Shown: piece by piece, positions 22,795 to 31,464 of the stretch
How the letters are laid out: each line of letters starts with the position of its first letter
How positions within the stretch are numbered: the stretch's first letter is position 1
DNA from: CAYYNQ01 sp964473105
GTDB lineage: Bacteria; Sumerlaeota; Sumerlaeia; MVZB01
Direction of reading: 5' to 3'
Assembly (NCBI GenBank): GCA_964473105.1
Contig: CAYYNQ010000067.1
Span: forward strand, 1 to 64,000
DNA length: 64,000 nt
The notes under the pieces: model-generated
What the model saw: the letters and a program-made list of their open reading frames with translations, nothing else
Told to the model about the DNA's origin: nothing
Database searches by the model: none
Made by a program: the position numbers and the translations under genes

Positions 22795-24228
22795 ATGTCG
22801 CGTGTCATGATTATTGGATACGGGCCTTTGCCCCAGTCGGGCATGAAGTATATGTCCGCACCTTCCCTGAGGACCCGGCATTTTCTGAAGCCAATCCTTG
22901 ATGCAGGCCATACGGTCGACCTGTATCTCCTTCCGTTGCCCGGGACAGAGGGTCGTGAAGGTGAAGTTTCGGCGATGGTCCCCGATTCTTATGAGGGACT
23001 TGCACTTCAGCGGTTCACCAACCACAGTGGTGAATTTGCCATCCAGACCCTGACCAAACAGGCTAGGCAGCATGAACCTGACGCCGTCGTGGGTGTGAAT
23101 ACCTATCCATCCTATGTTGCCTCGATGCTTGAAACGACCATTCCGGTCTGGGGGGATCTGAACGGATACTGGATGGCGGAAACACAGGGTCGCTGCAGAC
23201 TGGACCGGAATGATGAGCGCCTCACGGGGGCATGGGCTATTGAACGCGCGATCGTCCGCCGTGTTGATCAGTTCTCGGCTGTCAGCAGGCCCCAGTTGCA
23301 TGCAGTCCTCGGTGAAATGGCGGCCACGGGCAGATTGAATTGTCATACATTCGATTATCAGTTCGGGCATCATGTTCCCAATGCCGTCTATCGCTGGGAT
23401 GACATCATGATCGAGGACCGGGATGACCGGAAGGAACCCGTGCTGAGGGGTCCTGTCGTCCCGGCCGATGCCTTCTTGATACTCTGGAGTGGTGGTTTCA
23501 ACGTCTGGTGTGATGTCGAGACGATGGTTCGGGCGATGGATATCCTGATGGCCGGCTATCCAGATGTTCATTTCGTGACCACGGGAGGACCCATCGAGGG
23601 AGTCGTGACCGAGACCTACCGGAATTACCTCGACCTGGTTGATGCCTCACCTCACAAGGACAGATATCACAACCTGGGTTGGGTGGAATCGGACAAGTTG
23701 CCGTCAATTTACCGGGAGTCAGACATCGGGATCAATGTGGATGCCAAAAATTATGAGACAATGTTCGGCGCACGTAACCGGATTAACGCGATGGCCGCGG
23801 AGGAATTGCCCGTTGCCACGACAATTGGAACCGAGATCAGCGAGTGGCTTGATGACGGGAGCGCCGTGATGGCGGCCCCTTTATCCGATCACGAGGGCCT
23901 GGCGCGGGTCATTGAGCCCTGGATTGGGCAGCGTGAGAAACTCGCGGTTTTTGGTTCGAATGCACTGAGGATCATGAAGGAGGATTTTTCCTGCGAGAAG
24001 ACAACCCGGTCACTAATTCGATGGCTGGAATCACCGAGGCTGGCGCCGGACAACCGTGCCAAGCTGCAGGTCAACGATGGACAACCCGTGGCGGATATCA
24101 ATGCCGTGGTATTGAACGATCTTGAGCGTCAGGCATTCCTGATGATGCGTCATTCGGTTTCCGAAATTGAGGAGGCACTGGACCATGACCGGTTGAAAAA
24201 GGTACGAAAGAAGGGTTTCTTCTGGTAG
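22795..24228 (+). CDS. Glycosyltransferase, GT4-like (GT-B fold)
   Basis: A 477-residue cytoplasmic protein. The N-terminal half starts with a Rossmann strand (RVMIIGYGPLPQSGM). The C-terminal half shows a GT4-like donor-binding domain: FLILWSGGFNVWCDVETMVRAM, VHFVTTGGP, RYHNLGWVESDKLPSIYRESDIGINVD, then AMAAEELPVATT with an acidic residue in the nucleotide-sugar pocket (MAAEELPV, in place of the usual EAMA-x3-PV). The last ~60 residues form an amphipathic tail. The sugar donor and acceptor cannot be told. No other polysaccharide gene touches it, though several envelope glycosyltransferases are elsewhere in the window. The ATG has GGGGGAG rather far upstream (about 15 bases). Confidence 0.8.
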   Translation: MSRVMIIGYGPLPQSGMKYMSAPSLRTRHFLKPILDAGHTVDLYLLPLPGTEGREGEVSAMVPDSYEGLALQRFTNHSGEFAIQTLTKQARQHEPDAVVGVNTYPSYVASMLETTIPVWGDLNGYWMAETQGRCRLDRNDERLTGAWAIERAIVRRVDQFSAVSRPQLHAVLGEMAATGRLNCHTFDYQFGHHVPNAVYRWDDIMIEDRDDRKEPVLRGPVVPADAFLILWSGGFNVWCDVETMVRAMDILMAGYPDVHFVTTGGPIEGVVTETYRNYLDLVDASPHKDRYHNLGWVESDKLPSIYRESDIGINVDAKNYETMFGARNRINAMAAEELPVATTIGTEISEWLDDGSAVMAAPLSDHEGLARVIEPWIGQREKLAVFGSNALRIMKEDFSCEKTTRSLIRWLESPRLAPDNRAKLQVNDGQPVADINAVVLNDLERQAFLMMRHSVSEIEEALDHDRLKKVRKKGFFW

Positions 24229-24362
24229 CGGCACCCGATCCAGGCCCGATTGTATATCCTTCGGGGGGATTATTGTCCAGGTAAAGTCAATTGTGTTTGT
24301 CCGGGTATATGGCCTGTGCTGTGAAGCGCGAAAACTTAATAAAGGAAGTCACAAGTCATGAA

Positions 24363-25316
24363 TCAATTGCTGTGTTTTCCCAGAGTTAATGCTCCTTCCG
24401 AGGCCGGAACCTTGAGTTGAACCGGTTCCAGATTCGGGTCATTTACAATCACGTGTTTCTCGAGCGAACGATAGAAATAGTCATTGTTTTCAAGCAGTCC
24501 TCCCGCACAGATGATCCGTGTTGGGGGTTGATCCTCGACCTGCCCCAGATTTTTTCGGGTCGTCTCGATCAGCATGTAGAGTTCCCGGACCGATTTTCTA
24601 ACCGTCCCGCTGCAGACCTGTTCGCCGGCCTCTGCCAATTGCATGATGGTGGGTGCGAGTGCGGCAAGCCCCCTTCTGATTTCGGTTGGTTCCAGTTCGT
24701 CAATCCAGGTGATCAAGTCCAGCGGTTTCCCCAGCCCGAGTTCATCCAGGATCATGTTGAGACGGGCATCCGCCGGTTCTGGACGACCATCGTCTTTTCG
24801 GCAAATGTGTTTGAGTACCCTGAGCCCAATCCAGGCGGCGCTGCCTTCATCCCCGAGGATTCCGCCCCATCCGCCGCAGCGTACCGGTTTCCCGGATTTC
24901 CCCACCCCGTAACAAATGGACCCTGTACCCGATATGACCACGATTCCGTCCAATGGACCATCGATCCCGGCCTGCAGCGCGCAAATAGCGTCATGCCCCA
25001 CCCATATTCTTTTAAGACACGGGAATGATGAACGTGACCAGGATTCAACCCGTTGCAATTCGGCGGGCCGATCAACCCCGGACAACCCCATCCCGAGTGA
25101 AATCATGTTGCCCGGCCCAATATCGATGGTTTGAAGGATTTCCTGGATGATCAGGTGTAGGCGGTCAAAATATTTCTCCCAGCCGATTCCATGGGGATTG
25201 GTATTACCGGGAATTGAGTTCCAACCCCGGTGGCCAGCGGATGATTCCCATGAATATTTGGCAGAGCTTGCGCCGCAGTCAAGCCCAAGGTGGATGAGTT
25301 GTTGTTCCGGATTCAC
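24363..25316 (-). CDS. N-acetylglucosamine kinase-like sugar kinase (BadF/BadG/BcrA/BcrD ATPase family)
   Basis: ASKHA-fold kinase. Phosphate-1 motif LGLDCGASSAKYSW, the GLSGVDRP loop, IWVGHDAICALQAG, phosphate-2 motif VVISGTGSICYGVG, then RCGGWGGILGDEGSAAWIG and adenosine motif IICAGGLLEN all match GlcNAc-kinase/BadF-type proteins. The most likely role is salvage of N-acetylhexosamine from the cell wall. I place the start at GTG 25316 because GGGAG lies 8 bases upstream; a TTG at 25355 is further out and has none. The length is 317 residues. It is divergent from the flgM-like gene, with a 426-bp gap between them. Confidence 0.82.
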   Translation of the reverse strand: MNPEQQLIHLGLDCGASSAKYSWESSAGHRGWNSIPGNTNPHGIGWEKYFDRLHLIIQEILQTIDIGPGNMISLGMGLSGVDRPAELQRVESWSRSSFPCLKRIWVGHDAICALQAGIDGPLDGIVVISGTGSICYGVGKSGKPVRCGGWGGILGDEGSAAWIGLRVLKHICRKDDGRPEPADARLNMILDELGLGKPLDLITWIDELEPTEIRRGLAALAPTIMQLAEAGEQVCSGTVRKSVRELYMLIETTRKNLGQVEDQPPTRIICAGGLLENNDYFYRSLEKHVIVNDPNLEPVQLKVPASEGALTLGKHSN

Positions 25317-25742
25317 CCTGTTTGCTCCCGCTTGGAATACCGAGACCCGTGGCAAGTCAAATTCAGTTTTGATGTTAGGCTTCTGTCGACCATGACAGAT
25401 CCATTGAATTCTGTCGATCCACTTTCACGAACCGGATTTGAGCGGGAATCACGGATCAGCTTGCGATGGAATTAAATCAGAGACAATATGGAATATTTTA
25501 TAAAACCATTATTATCAATAGCATGCCTAAAGATCCCAGTTTTGTGTGCATCAGCTAGCCGGGGTATCCTCAATTGCGAACTGTGATGGTCCGCAAGATG
25601 GTGCGTGGGGTTGGAGAGAATGGAATATGTTCTTTAGTTCGACCTGCCATCACCGATAAGATAAACAGGTGTGGGTGCCATGTTGTTAGTTCCCGGTTCC
25701 GCCACCGGATTTTGGCCCATCTGGATGAAAGTTCGAAATGGA
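25317..25742. other. 426-bp divergent intergenic region (sugar kinase / flgM)
   Basis: AT-rich in the middle (25490-25560) and without a gene. The right-hand part holds a sigma-28-type promoter facing flgM (25633-25659). Around 25460-25490 a TTGCGA and CAATAT pair with 17-bp spacing exists but matches poorly. No terminator or ncRNA fold was recognised. Confidence 0.5.
25633..25659 (+). promoter_or_regulatory. Sigma-28 (FliA)-type promoter in front of flgM
   Basis: TTTAGTTC (25633-25640), 11 bases, then ACCGATAA (25652-25659). The flagellar sigma-28 consensus is TAAAGTTT-N11-GCCGATAA: 5 of 8 and 7 of 8 bases match with exactly the right spacing. It lies 84 bp before the flgM start, and flgM genes are typically class-3 flagellar genes controlled by this sigma factor. 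Confidence 0.55.
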
Positions 25743-26054
25743 ATGATGATCAACGGTAACAATCCCCACCAGCATATGAACGCTATTTCGTCCAAGCCGC
25801 CTGTTCATGCGGATGAAACGGATCCAGCAACTGCTGATTCTGCTCCAAGGGGTATTGAAATCAGTTCGACACGGGTATTGAATCGGCTTGTCCAGGCCGC
25901 AGGGGCGCTTCCGGGGGGGCGAACAAAAAAAGTCGAATCATTGCGGAAACAGATAAAGGAAGATCGATATCACATCGGGAGTGATAAGCTGGCACGCAAG
26001 GTCGTCTATGATGTTCTGGTCGATGCTCTGGTCAATGAAGGGAGGGATGAATGA
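25743..26054 (+). CDS. flgM: FlgM-like anti-sigma-28 factor
   Basis: A small protein (103 residues from ATG 25743). The C-terminal ~45 residues have the FlgM signature: TKKVESLRKQIKEDRYHI (vs the family pattern of R-x-x-x-V-x-x-L-R-x-x-I-x-x-G-x-Y), then SDKLARKVVYDVLVDAL, the helix that clamps sigma-28. The N-terminal half is polar and probably disordered, as in FlgM. FlgM blocks FliA until it is exported through the finished hook-basal body. A sigma-28-type promoter lies 84 bp upstream. Start alternatives are ATG 25746 and 25776. No other flagellar gene is in the window, so the assignment rests on the motif and promoter. Confidence 0.68.
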   Translation: MMINGNNPHQHMNAISSKPPVHADETDPATADSAPRGIEISSTRVLNRLVQAAGALPGGRTKKVESLRKQIKEDRYHIGSDKLARKVVYDVLVDALVNEGRDE

Positions 26055-26229
26055 AGGGAAGGGCTTTTGGGATAGGTGGTCCTCTTTCTCATCTCGTCTT
26101 GATTATTTGATTACCCGTTTTTTTGAATTCATCGTGCATCCATTGCACTCTTACTGGGTTGGCTGTAGCCCTGAACCTATTTTTGTCCATGAATTCGCGT
26201 TACAAATCATTTTTACAAAAAATATCTGA
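26047..26229 (+). CDS. Possible small protein overlapping the flgM stop (60 residues)
   Basis: Begins at an ATG within the last codons of flgM, directly after GGAGG (spacing of one base), and overlaps the flgM stop by 8 bp in another frame, as in translational coupling. The product would start MNEGKGFWDRWSSF and contains aromatic-rich helices. flgM is often followed by flgN, but this frame is too short and I see no FlgN likeness. It may be a remnant or chance. Confidence 0.2.
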   Translation: MNEGKGFWDRWSSFSSRLDYLITRFFEFIVHPLHSYWVGCSPEPIFVHEFALQIIFTKNI

Positions 26230-26347
26230 CCCATGACCTGCCCGTATTCACAGGGAACCCGCAACGATCTTGAGACAAATCGGGTCCGATGTCCTTTATA
26301 CGCCAGGGAGTAGGTCTGGGGATGCAGCCTGGAGGCCCGGGACGACT

Positions 26348-27874
26348 TCAAACCATGCCAGACTCGGCCATTTCAACCGCCTTGAGCATTGCCATTGCCT
26401 TGATACGGGTTTCCTCATATTCATTTTCCGGAATACTGTCCGCCACGATGCCTGCACCGGCCTGTGCATACACCGTGTTATTTTTGATGATCGCCGTCCT
26501 CAGGATGATGCAGGTATCCAGGTTTCCGTCATAGCCAAAATACCCGACAGCACCACCATACGGGCCGCGCCGGATATTCTCGATTTCATCTATGATTTCC
26601 ATTGCACGAATTTTGGGTGCTCCGCTCAGTGTGCCTGCCGGAAATGTCGCCGCCAAGGCGTCAAAAGCGTCAAGATCCGGATTTAGCCTTCCTTGCACGT
26701 TGCTGACGATGTGCATTACGTGGCTGTACCGCTCAATTACCATCAGGTCGTTGACCTCGACAGAACCGGGAACGGCAACCCGCCCGGTGTCATTCCTTCC
26801 GAGATCAACAAGCATGATGTGTTCCGCCCGTTCCTTCGGGTCCGCAAGCAGTTCCTTCTCAAGTTTCAGGTCCTCCTCTTTTGTTGTTCCGCGTCGGCGC
26901 GTGCCCGCGATGGGACGCACCGTCACCTTGTCGCCTGCGACACGCACCAGGATTTCGGGACTGGACCCGGCAAGTTGGAGGTCACCGAATTTCAGGAAAA
27001 ACATGTAAGGGGAGGGATTGATTGTCCTCAAGGCGCGGTAGATGTCGAATGGATCCCCCCGGTAAGCCTTCTGGAAGCGTTGGCTGATGACAACCTGGAA
27101 GGCATCACCGGCGCGGATGTAATCCTTTACTCGCTCGACACCGGACTGGAATTCCTCGCGGGTCATGTTGGATTCAACGGCGCCAGGATTTTCGGCCTGC
27201 GATGGGATGCGACCTTGGCTGGATGAGAGGCTCAAAGGGTGTGGTTTGAGCATACGCTCGGCCATGAATCCAATTTTCTGGACGGCATTCTGGTATGCCT
27301 TTTCCGGGTCGTCGGTGATATGTGCGTTTGCAATCAGGATTACACGGTGCCGAAGGTGATCAAAGATGACGAGCTTGTCGGTGACCATAAAAAATGTGTC
27401 GGGAAGTTGTCGGTCATCGGGATTGGTCTCGGGTAGTTTTTCAAAATGCCGGACAAGGTCCCAGGCCATGTATCCCACGCTGCCGCCGCGAAAGGGGAGG
27501 TCACCCAGTTCCGGGTCCTCCACCGGTTTGTAGCGAGCCATAAATTCACGCAAGAACTCCATGGGGTTCTTTGCATCGATGACGGAATCCTCACCCGCAT
27601 CGTGGTGGTAGATATTGGTTTCCTCACCTTGGCTTTGAATGACGATCTCGGGGTTGCAGCCGATGAATGAATAACGGCCGATATTTTCACCCTGCTCGAC
27701 GCTTTCCAGGAGAAATCCGAATTCTCCGTCAGCCATTTTTCGGTAGATCGAGACGGGGGTCTCCATGTCGGCCATGATCTCCGTCCAGACCGGGACAAGA
27801 TTGCCCTCGCGGCATCGTTTCATGAAACCTGAGATATCCGGCCTGATCTTCACGGGAGTATCATCCACTTTCAT
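26348..27874 (-). CDS. trpE: Anthranilate synthase component I
   Basis: Makes anthranilate from chorismate with ammonia from TrpG, the first step of tryptophan synthesis. The N-terminal domain carries the feedback-inhibition motif FLLESVEQGENIGRYSF (LLES-x10-S type), indicating control by tryptophan. The chorismate-binding domain has GDAFQVVISQRF, PSPYMFFLKFG, the PIAGTRRRG, AEHIMLVDLGRND and FPAGTLSGAPKIRAME motifs, and the end motif AQAGAGIVADS. The length of 508 residues is normal. TrpG and the rest of the trp pathway are not adjacent. Start at the ATG 27874, with weak AGG upstream; the open frame offers no better choice. Confidence 0.96.
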   Translation of the reverse strand: MKVDDTPVKIRPDISGFMKRCREGNLVPVWTEIMADMETPVSIYRKMADGEFGFLLESVEQGENIGRYSFIGCNPEIVIQSQGEETNIYHHDAGEDSVIDAKNPMEFLREFMARYKPVEDPELGDLPFRGGSVGYMAWDLVRHFEKLPETNPDDRQLPDTFFMVTDKLVIFDHLRHRVILIANAHITDDPEKAYQNAVQKIGFMAERMLKPHPLSLSSSQGRIPSQAENPGAVESNMTREEFQSGVERVKDYIRAGDAFQVVISQRFQKAYRGDPFDIYRALRTINPSPYMFFLKFGDLQLAGSSPEILVRVAGDKVTVRPIAGTRRRGTTKEEDLKLEKELLADPKERAEHIMLVDLGRNDTGRVAVPGSVEVNDLMVIERYSHVMHIVSNVQGRLNPDLDAFDALAATFPAGTLSGAPKIRAMEIIDEIENIRRGPYGGAVGYFGYDGNLDTCIILRTAIIKNNTVYAQAGAGIVADSIPENEYEETRIKAMAMLKAVEMAESGMV

Positions 27875-28047
27875 GAGTATGAATTTACCTGTATTTCTGT
27901 CTTGACTGGGTATACATCGCAGACGACCTACAATGGCACGTCCACCGATGATCCCTCAAGTCTAATCTTGTGTGTCGGCCGGAGCAGCGGGGTTCCCAGA
28001 CTTTTCGTTGTCAGAGTGGAGTACCCATGACCAATCGGATATCCGGG

Positions 28048-29385
28048 TCAGGTTGAGTTGTCAGACTTGTCCATTGGAAATTCGAGGAGAAAAATACTGC
28101 CCCTGGACATTTCTGATCGTACGGATATTATGCCCCCGAAGCTTTCAATTATCCGCTGGGTGACGGCAAGTCCGAGTCCGGTTCCCCGTTTCTTGCTGGT
28201 GAAGAACGGCTTGAAGATGTGCTGAATATCCTCATCAGAAATCCCCTGTCCGTTGTCCTCAACCTCAATGCAAACCGTATCCCGGAACGTATTGCTGTAA
28301 ATCCTGGAATGGATTATGCCCTGCTGATCCTGCGGGACCGACTGGCGGGCATTCATATAAATGTTCAATAACGCCTGTTTGATAAGGTTGGGGTCTGCAT
28401 GGAACGGGGGGCAGTCGTTCTCGTAATCGCATTGAAGAACAAAGCGATACGTGTGTGTTTTGGGGAATACAAAAAGAAGCACCTCATTATTGATATCCAC
28501 CGGGTTGACAGCCATGTTTCCCCTGGGTCTGGGGTTGGCGAAAGTCAACATCTGCCGGACAATATCCTTGCAGCGCATTGCTTCCCTGTGGATCGCCTCA
28601 AGCTCCTCTTGCCTTCCGGACTGTTGTCCGGCGGTCATTTTCAGGTATTCCGCATTGGCCGCAATAATCCCGATAGGGTTGTTGATTTCATGGGCAACCC
28701 CCGCGGCGATCTCCCCGACACGCGCGAGGCTGTCCGTGCGCAGTAGCTTTTCGTGAATCTCCATGAGCTCGCTCTTCTGCCGGTTAATGATCATGACCAG
28801 GAACCAGCTCATCAAGATGACGAGCCAGATCAGGAGCAGTGAGACCATGAAATCCTTGTCAATGAACCTGAAGCTGAAGTCACGGATGTAGAAAGTTGAC
28901 ATGTAGAGCAGGGATATCAGCAAGTTGACAAATATGGTCTCGCCGATCTTCTTGAAAAGTGCGAAACCGCGCATGACCAGGAGGAAGTAGAGGATGTAAA
29001 AATCATGATGCGTCTTCGTTGCAAACTCGCTGGTTGCCAGATCCAGATAGATGAGCATTGAGACAAAAATAACATCTATCAGATATGAGGTGAGCGTGAA
29101 TGGCCTGATTTGTCCAGACGAGACCCTGCTGAAGAAGAACACATAGGTTTCCGCGCAGTTGAGCATGAAATAGGAGAAGAAGAGCCCAAAAACCATCCCG
29201 GTCGGCCATGAGCTGATAATCCAGCTCCAAAGCAGGACCGTGATGGAAAGGATGATCCATTTCAACGGTATGATGGCGCGTTTCTCCAGCCGATACAGGC
29301 TGTCGCGGTACTCCTGTTCCCCAAGTGGAAGAGGCTGTGCGGCATTCATCCCTGTTGTCTTTAAAATCGAATCATGCGGGTTCAT
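28048..29385 (-). CDS. Membrane sensor histidine kinase (orphan)
   Basis: Two-component sensor kinase. About six transmembrane helices (residues ~40-215) form an integral-membrane sensor without a large periplasmic domain. A short coiled linker leads to the HisKA H-box VGEIAAGVAHEINNPIG (phosphorylated His) and the ATPase domain: N-box LLNIYMNARQSV, G1 VEDNGQGIS, F-box KPFFTSKKRG, G2 GTGLGLAVTQ. The ATG at 29385 was chosen; ATG 29349 is also possible, and the open frame goes back to a TTG at 29421. No response regulator gene is next to it, so its partner must be elsewhere. It is followed by a 172-bp gap before trpE on the same strand. Confidence 0.9.
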   Translation of the reverse strand: MNPHDSILKTTGMNAAQPLPLGEQEYRDSLYRLEKRAIIPLKWIILSITVLLWSWIISSWPTGMVFGLFFSYFMLNCAETYVFFFSRVSSGQIRPFTLTSYLIDVIFVSMLIYLDLATSEFATKTHHDFYILYFLLVMRGFALFKKIGETIFVNLLISLLYMSTFYIRDFSFRFIDKDFMVSLLLIWLVILMSWFLVMIINRQKSELMEIHEKLLRTDSLARVGEIAAGVAHEINNPIGIIAANAEYLKMTAGQQSGRQEELEAIHREAMRCKDIVRQMLTFANPRPRGNMAVNPVDINNEVLLFVFPKTHTYRFVLQCDYENDCPPFHADPNLIKQALLNIYMNARQSVPQDQQGIIHSRIYSNTFRDTVCIEVEDNGQGISDEDIQHIFKPFFTSKKRGTGLGLAVTQRIIESFGGIISVRSEMSRGSIFLLEFPMDKSDNST

Positions 29386-29471
29386 CCCCTTGAATATCCG
29401 TGCCCCCCTGGATTTTATCAAGGATGTATTCCAATGGTTATGACAGACGGCTCGGTTCGGGCCATCAATGC

Positions 29472-30275
29472 TTAGCTTGCGGGAATATCGGCGAGTTGCA
29501 GGGCTGCATCAACAAGCTCCGCGGGTGAGGGTCCGGTGCTGGTTATGAGGTGGCGGATGTCCGGCGCCAGATCCTTCAGGCGACTCGCTGTCGTATCGCC
29601 CAGAGCAAGCCACTTCATGCGACGGGGGGGGATAAGTTGGGTCGCCAGTCCCGCAATGATTATCTCCACGGCGGAGGGCGAGCTGATCAGGATGGTCGCA
29701 TATTCCATTCTCTCCGCGAGACTCATCAACTCTGCAAGGCCCTCTGCATCCTCTACCGGTTCATACACGTGTATTAATTCGACATCGAATCCCCTTGCAG
29801 CGAGTCCTTCGGGTAATTCCCTGCGTGACTGGCTGGATCCCGCAATCATGACTGGCAACGGAGGGTTGTTCGGGAGGCTTTCTGCAAGTGAGCGGGCATT
29901 CGATTGCGGCGCCGTAAACTCAGCCTTCTGTCCATACCCTCCAAGCAGTTCCGCGGATGTCCGGCCGATGACCGCGAAACGGATATCAGCTAGATCGTTC
30001 GGACATGGGTGGATGGGCAGGATTGACCCGAAGAAAAAATCAATTGCGGTTGGACTCGGCAGAATGAGCCATCCCCCGTTTTTTCCGATCATGCGGAGGT
30101 GTTTCATGAAGCGGGAATCAGGTTGACCTTGCATGGGGGCGAATCTTAGCACCGGTGCCGTATGGACATCGGCACCCGCATTTCGGAACGCCTGAATGGT
30201 GGAACCCGAGCGATTTTCGGGGCGGGTGATGATGATGGATAGTCCCGATAATGGTTTTGACGTCAGGGTCTTCAT
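29472..30275 (-). CDS. hemD: Uroporphyrinogen-III synthase
   Basis: Closes hydroxymethylbilane to uroporphyrinogen III with inversion of ring D, in tetrapyrrole synthesis. HemD proteins vary strongly. The two-lobed pattern is recognisable from LSIIITRPENRSGSTIQAFRNAGADV, GWLILPSPTAIDFFF (the N-S-x-x-A region appears as PSPTAI), FAVIGRTSAELLGGYG, VELIHVYEPVE, ATILISSPSAVEIII and LALGDTTASRLKD. The ATG (30273-30275) overlaps the hemC stop by 4 bases (ATGA), so translation is coupled, which is the best support for the call. The length of 267 residues is typical. An in-frame extension upstream over hemC is not used. Confidence 0.9.
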   Translation of the reverse strand: MKTLTSKPLSGLSIIITRPENRSGSTIQAFRNAGADVHTAPVLRFAPMQGQPDSRFMKHLRMIGKNGGWLILPSPTAIDFFFGSILPIHPCPNDLADIRFAVIGRTSAELLGGYGQKAEFTAPQSNARSLAESLPNNPPLPVMIAGSSQSRRELPEGLAARGFDVELIHVYEPVEDAEGLAELMSLAERMEYATILISSPSAVEIIIAGLATQLIPPRRMKWLALGDTTASRLKDLAPDIRHLITSTGPSPAELVDAALQLADIPAS

Positions 30276-31219
30276 GGCGCTGGGGGCTTGAGATTCAGGT
30301 TCCTGATGAGTTCGGGGCCGGCCATCTGGATCAAGCCCTGGGCCATCGTCCGTGATTCCTTCAGCCGGCATTCGGGATCCGGATCCATCAGGATGGTACG
30401 CCGCATGATACTTTTGCCATCCGCGGACCCGATCATCCCCGTCAACTGCCAGCAGGAATTTCTGTCTAGGAATCGGGCATGGATCCCGACAGGAGTATTG
30501 CACCCCGCACCGAGTTCCCTGATAAATGCGCGTTCCAGGTCCACTGCATGCCGCGAATCAGGGTCATTCAGTGTCTCCAGTATCTGTTGATATTCGCCGG
30601 TTCGTGCCTCAATTGCGATTGCGCCCTGTCCCATGGCCGGGGTCAGGGTTTCAATATCGAAAACCTCGGTAATTTCATTTTCGCGGTCCAGTCGTTGGAG
30701 GCCGGCACTGGCAAGGATGACCGCATCACAGAATCCTTCGTGCATTTTTCGGATCCGGGTGGGAACATTGCCGCGGATTGGAACTACTTGGAGATCAGGC
30801 CTGATGGTGAGAACCTGAGCGCTGCGCCGTGGGCTGCCCGTTGCAATGCGTGAACCGGGAGAAAGCTCATGGAGGCAGCGACCATTCCGGCTGATCATGG
30901 CGTCCATGGGTGAGCAACGCTCCGGTACCGATGCTAGACACAGTCCATCGGGAAGTTCGACCGGAAGATCTTTCAGGCTGTGCACAGCAAGGTCGATCTC
31001 TCTTCTGATCAGTGCGGCCTCGATCTCCCGGATGAATATTCGGGACTCACCCATTTCGGGAACATGCGAGACCTGGTCCATATCGCCCCGGGTGCTGATG
31101 ATCCTTCTTGTGCCCCCGATGCGATTCTTTTCAAGGAGTGTCAGGACGGTTTCGGCCTGAACAAGCGCAAGCTCACTGCCGCGTGTCCCGACCCCGAGTG
31201 TGGTGGTATTTTGGTTCAA
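30272..31219 (-). CDS. hemC: Hydroxymethylbilane synthase (porphobilinogen deaminase)
   Basis: Joins four porphobilinogen units to hydroxymethylbilane using a covalently bound dipyrromethane cofactor. The cofactor cysteine is in ELGAGCNTPVG. Other motifs: VGTRGSELALVQ at the N-terminus, AVHSLKDLP (catalytic Asp region), ATGSPRRSAQ and RGNVPTRIRKM. The length is 315 residues. The only usable start is a TTG at 31219, since an in-frame stop lies 15 bases upstream and the conserved domain begins after eight residues; no strong ribosome-binding site is seen. It is the first gene of a hemC-hemD operon; hemB and hemL are not nearby. Confidence 0.95.
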   Translation of the reverse strand: MNQNTTTLGVGTRGSELALVQAETVLTLLEKNRIGGTRRIISTRGDMDQVSHVPEMGESRIFIREIEAALIRREIDLAVHSLKDLPVELPDGLCLASVPERCSPMDAMISRNGRCLHELSPGSRIATGSPRRSAQVLTIRPDLQVVPIRGNVPTRIRKMHEGFCDAVILASAGLQRLDRENEITEVFDIETLTPAMGQGAIAIEARTGEYQQILETLNDPDSRHAVDLERAFIRELGAGCNTPVGIHARFLDRNSCWQLTGMIGSADGKSIMRRTILMDPDPECRLKESRTMAQGLIQMAGPELIRNLNLKPPAP

Positions 31220-31409
31220 TTGAATTGGTGCTCAATGCTTGTGGACGTGAAGGCGCATTGCGATCACTATGAATGATGACCGGGCGGAGGTCAAGGGGGT
31301 GGCATGGTCCGCCCGGCCAGTATCGTGTTCATTCCGGTGTTTGGGGGGCGGAGTGTCTATCGTGAATTCTTTGTGTCCGTCAATCCCGGATAATTTTACA
31401 ACGATGTCC

Positions 31410-31428
31410 ACCGTGATTGATACACGGT
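31410..31428 (-). terminator. Hairpin downstream of tkt, possible terminator
   Basis: ACCGTG (31410-31415) pairs with CACGGT (31423-31428) around a 7-base loop in the tkt/hemC gap (31220-31464), a gap which otherwise shows nothing. There is no T-run on the minus strand, so the call is weak. Confidence 0.25.
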
Positions 31429-31464
31429 CACCGCATGCGGGTTGCGGTATACAGGGGAATGAAA

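Noticed and set aside
22339..23571. 410-codon open frame on the minus strand across hisS and the glycosyltransferase
   Set aside because: It is antisense to two well-supported genes, its product has low-complexity His/Pro/Arg-rich sequence and no domain; typical of GC-rich antisense frames.
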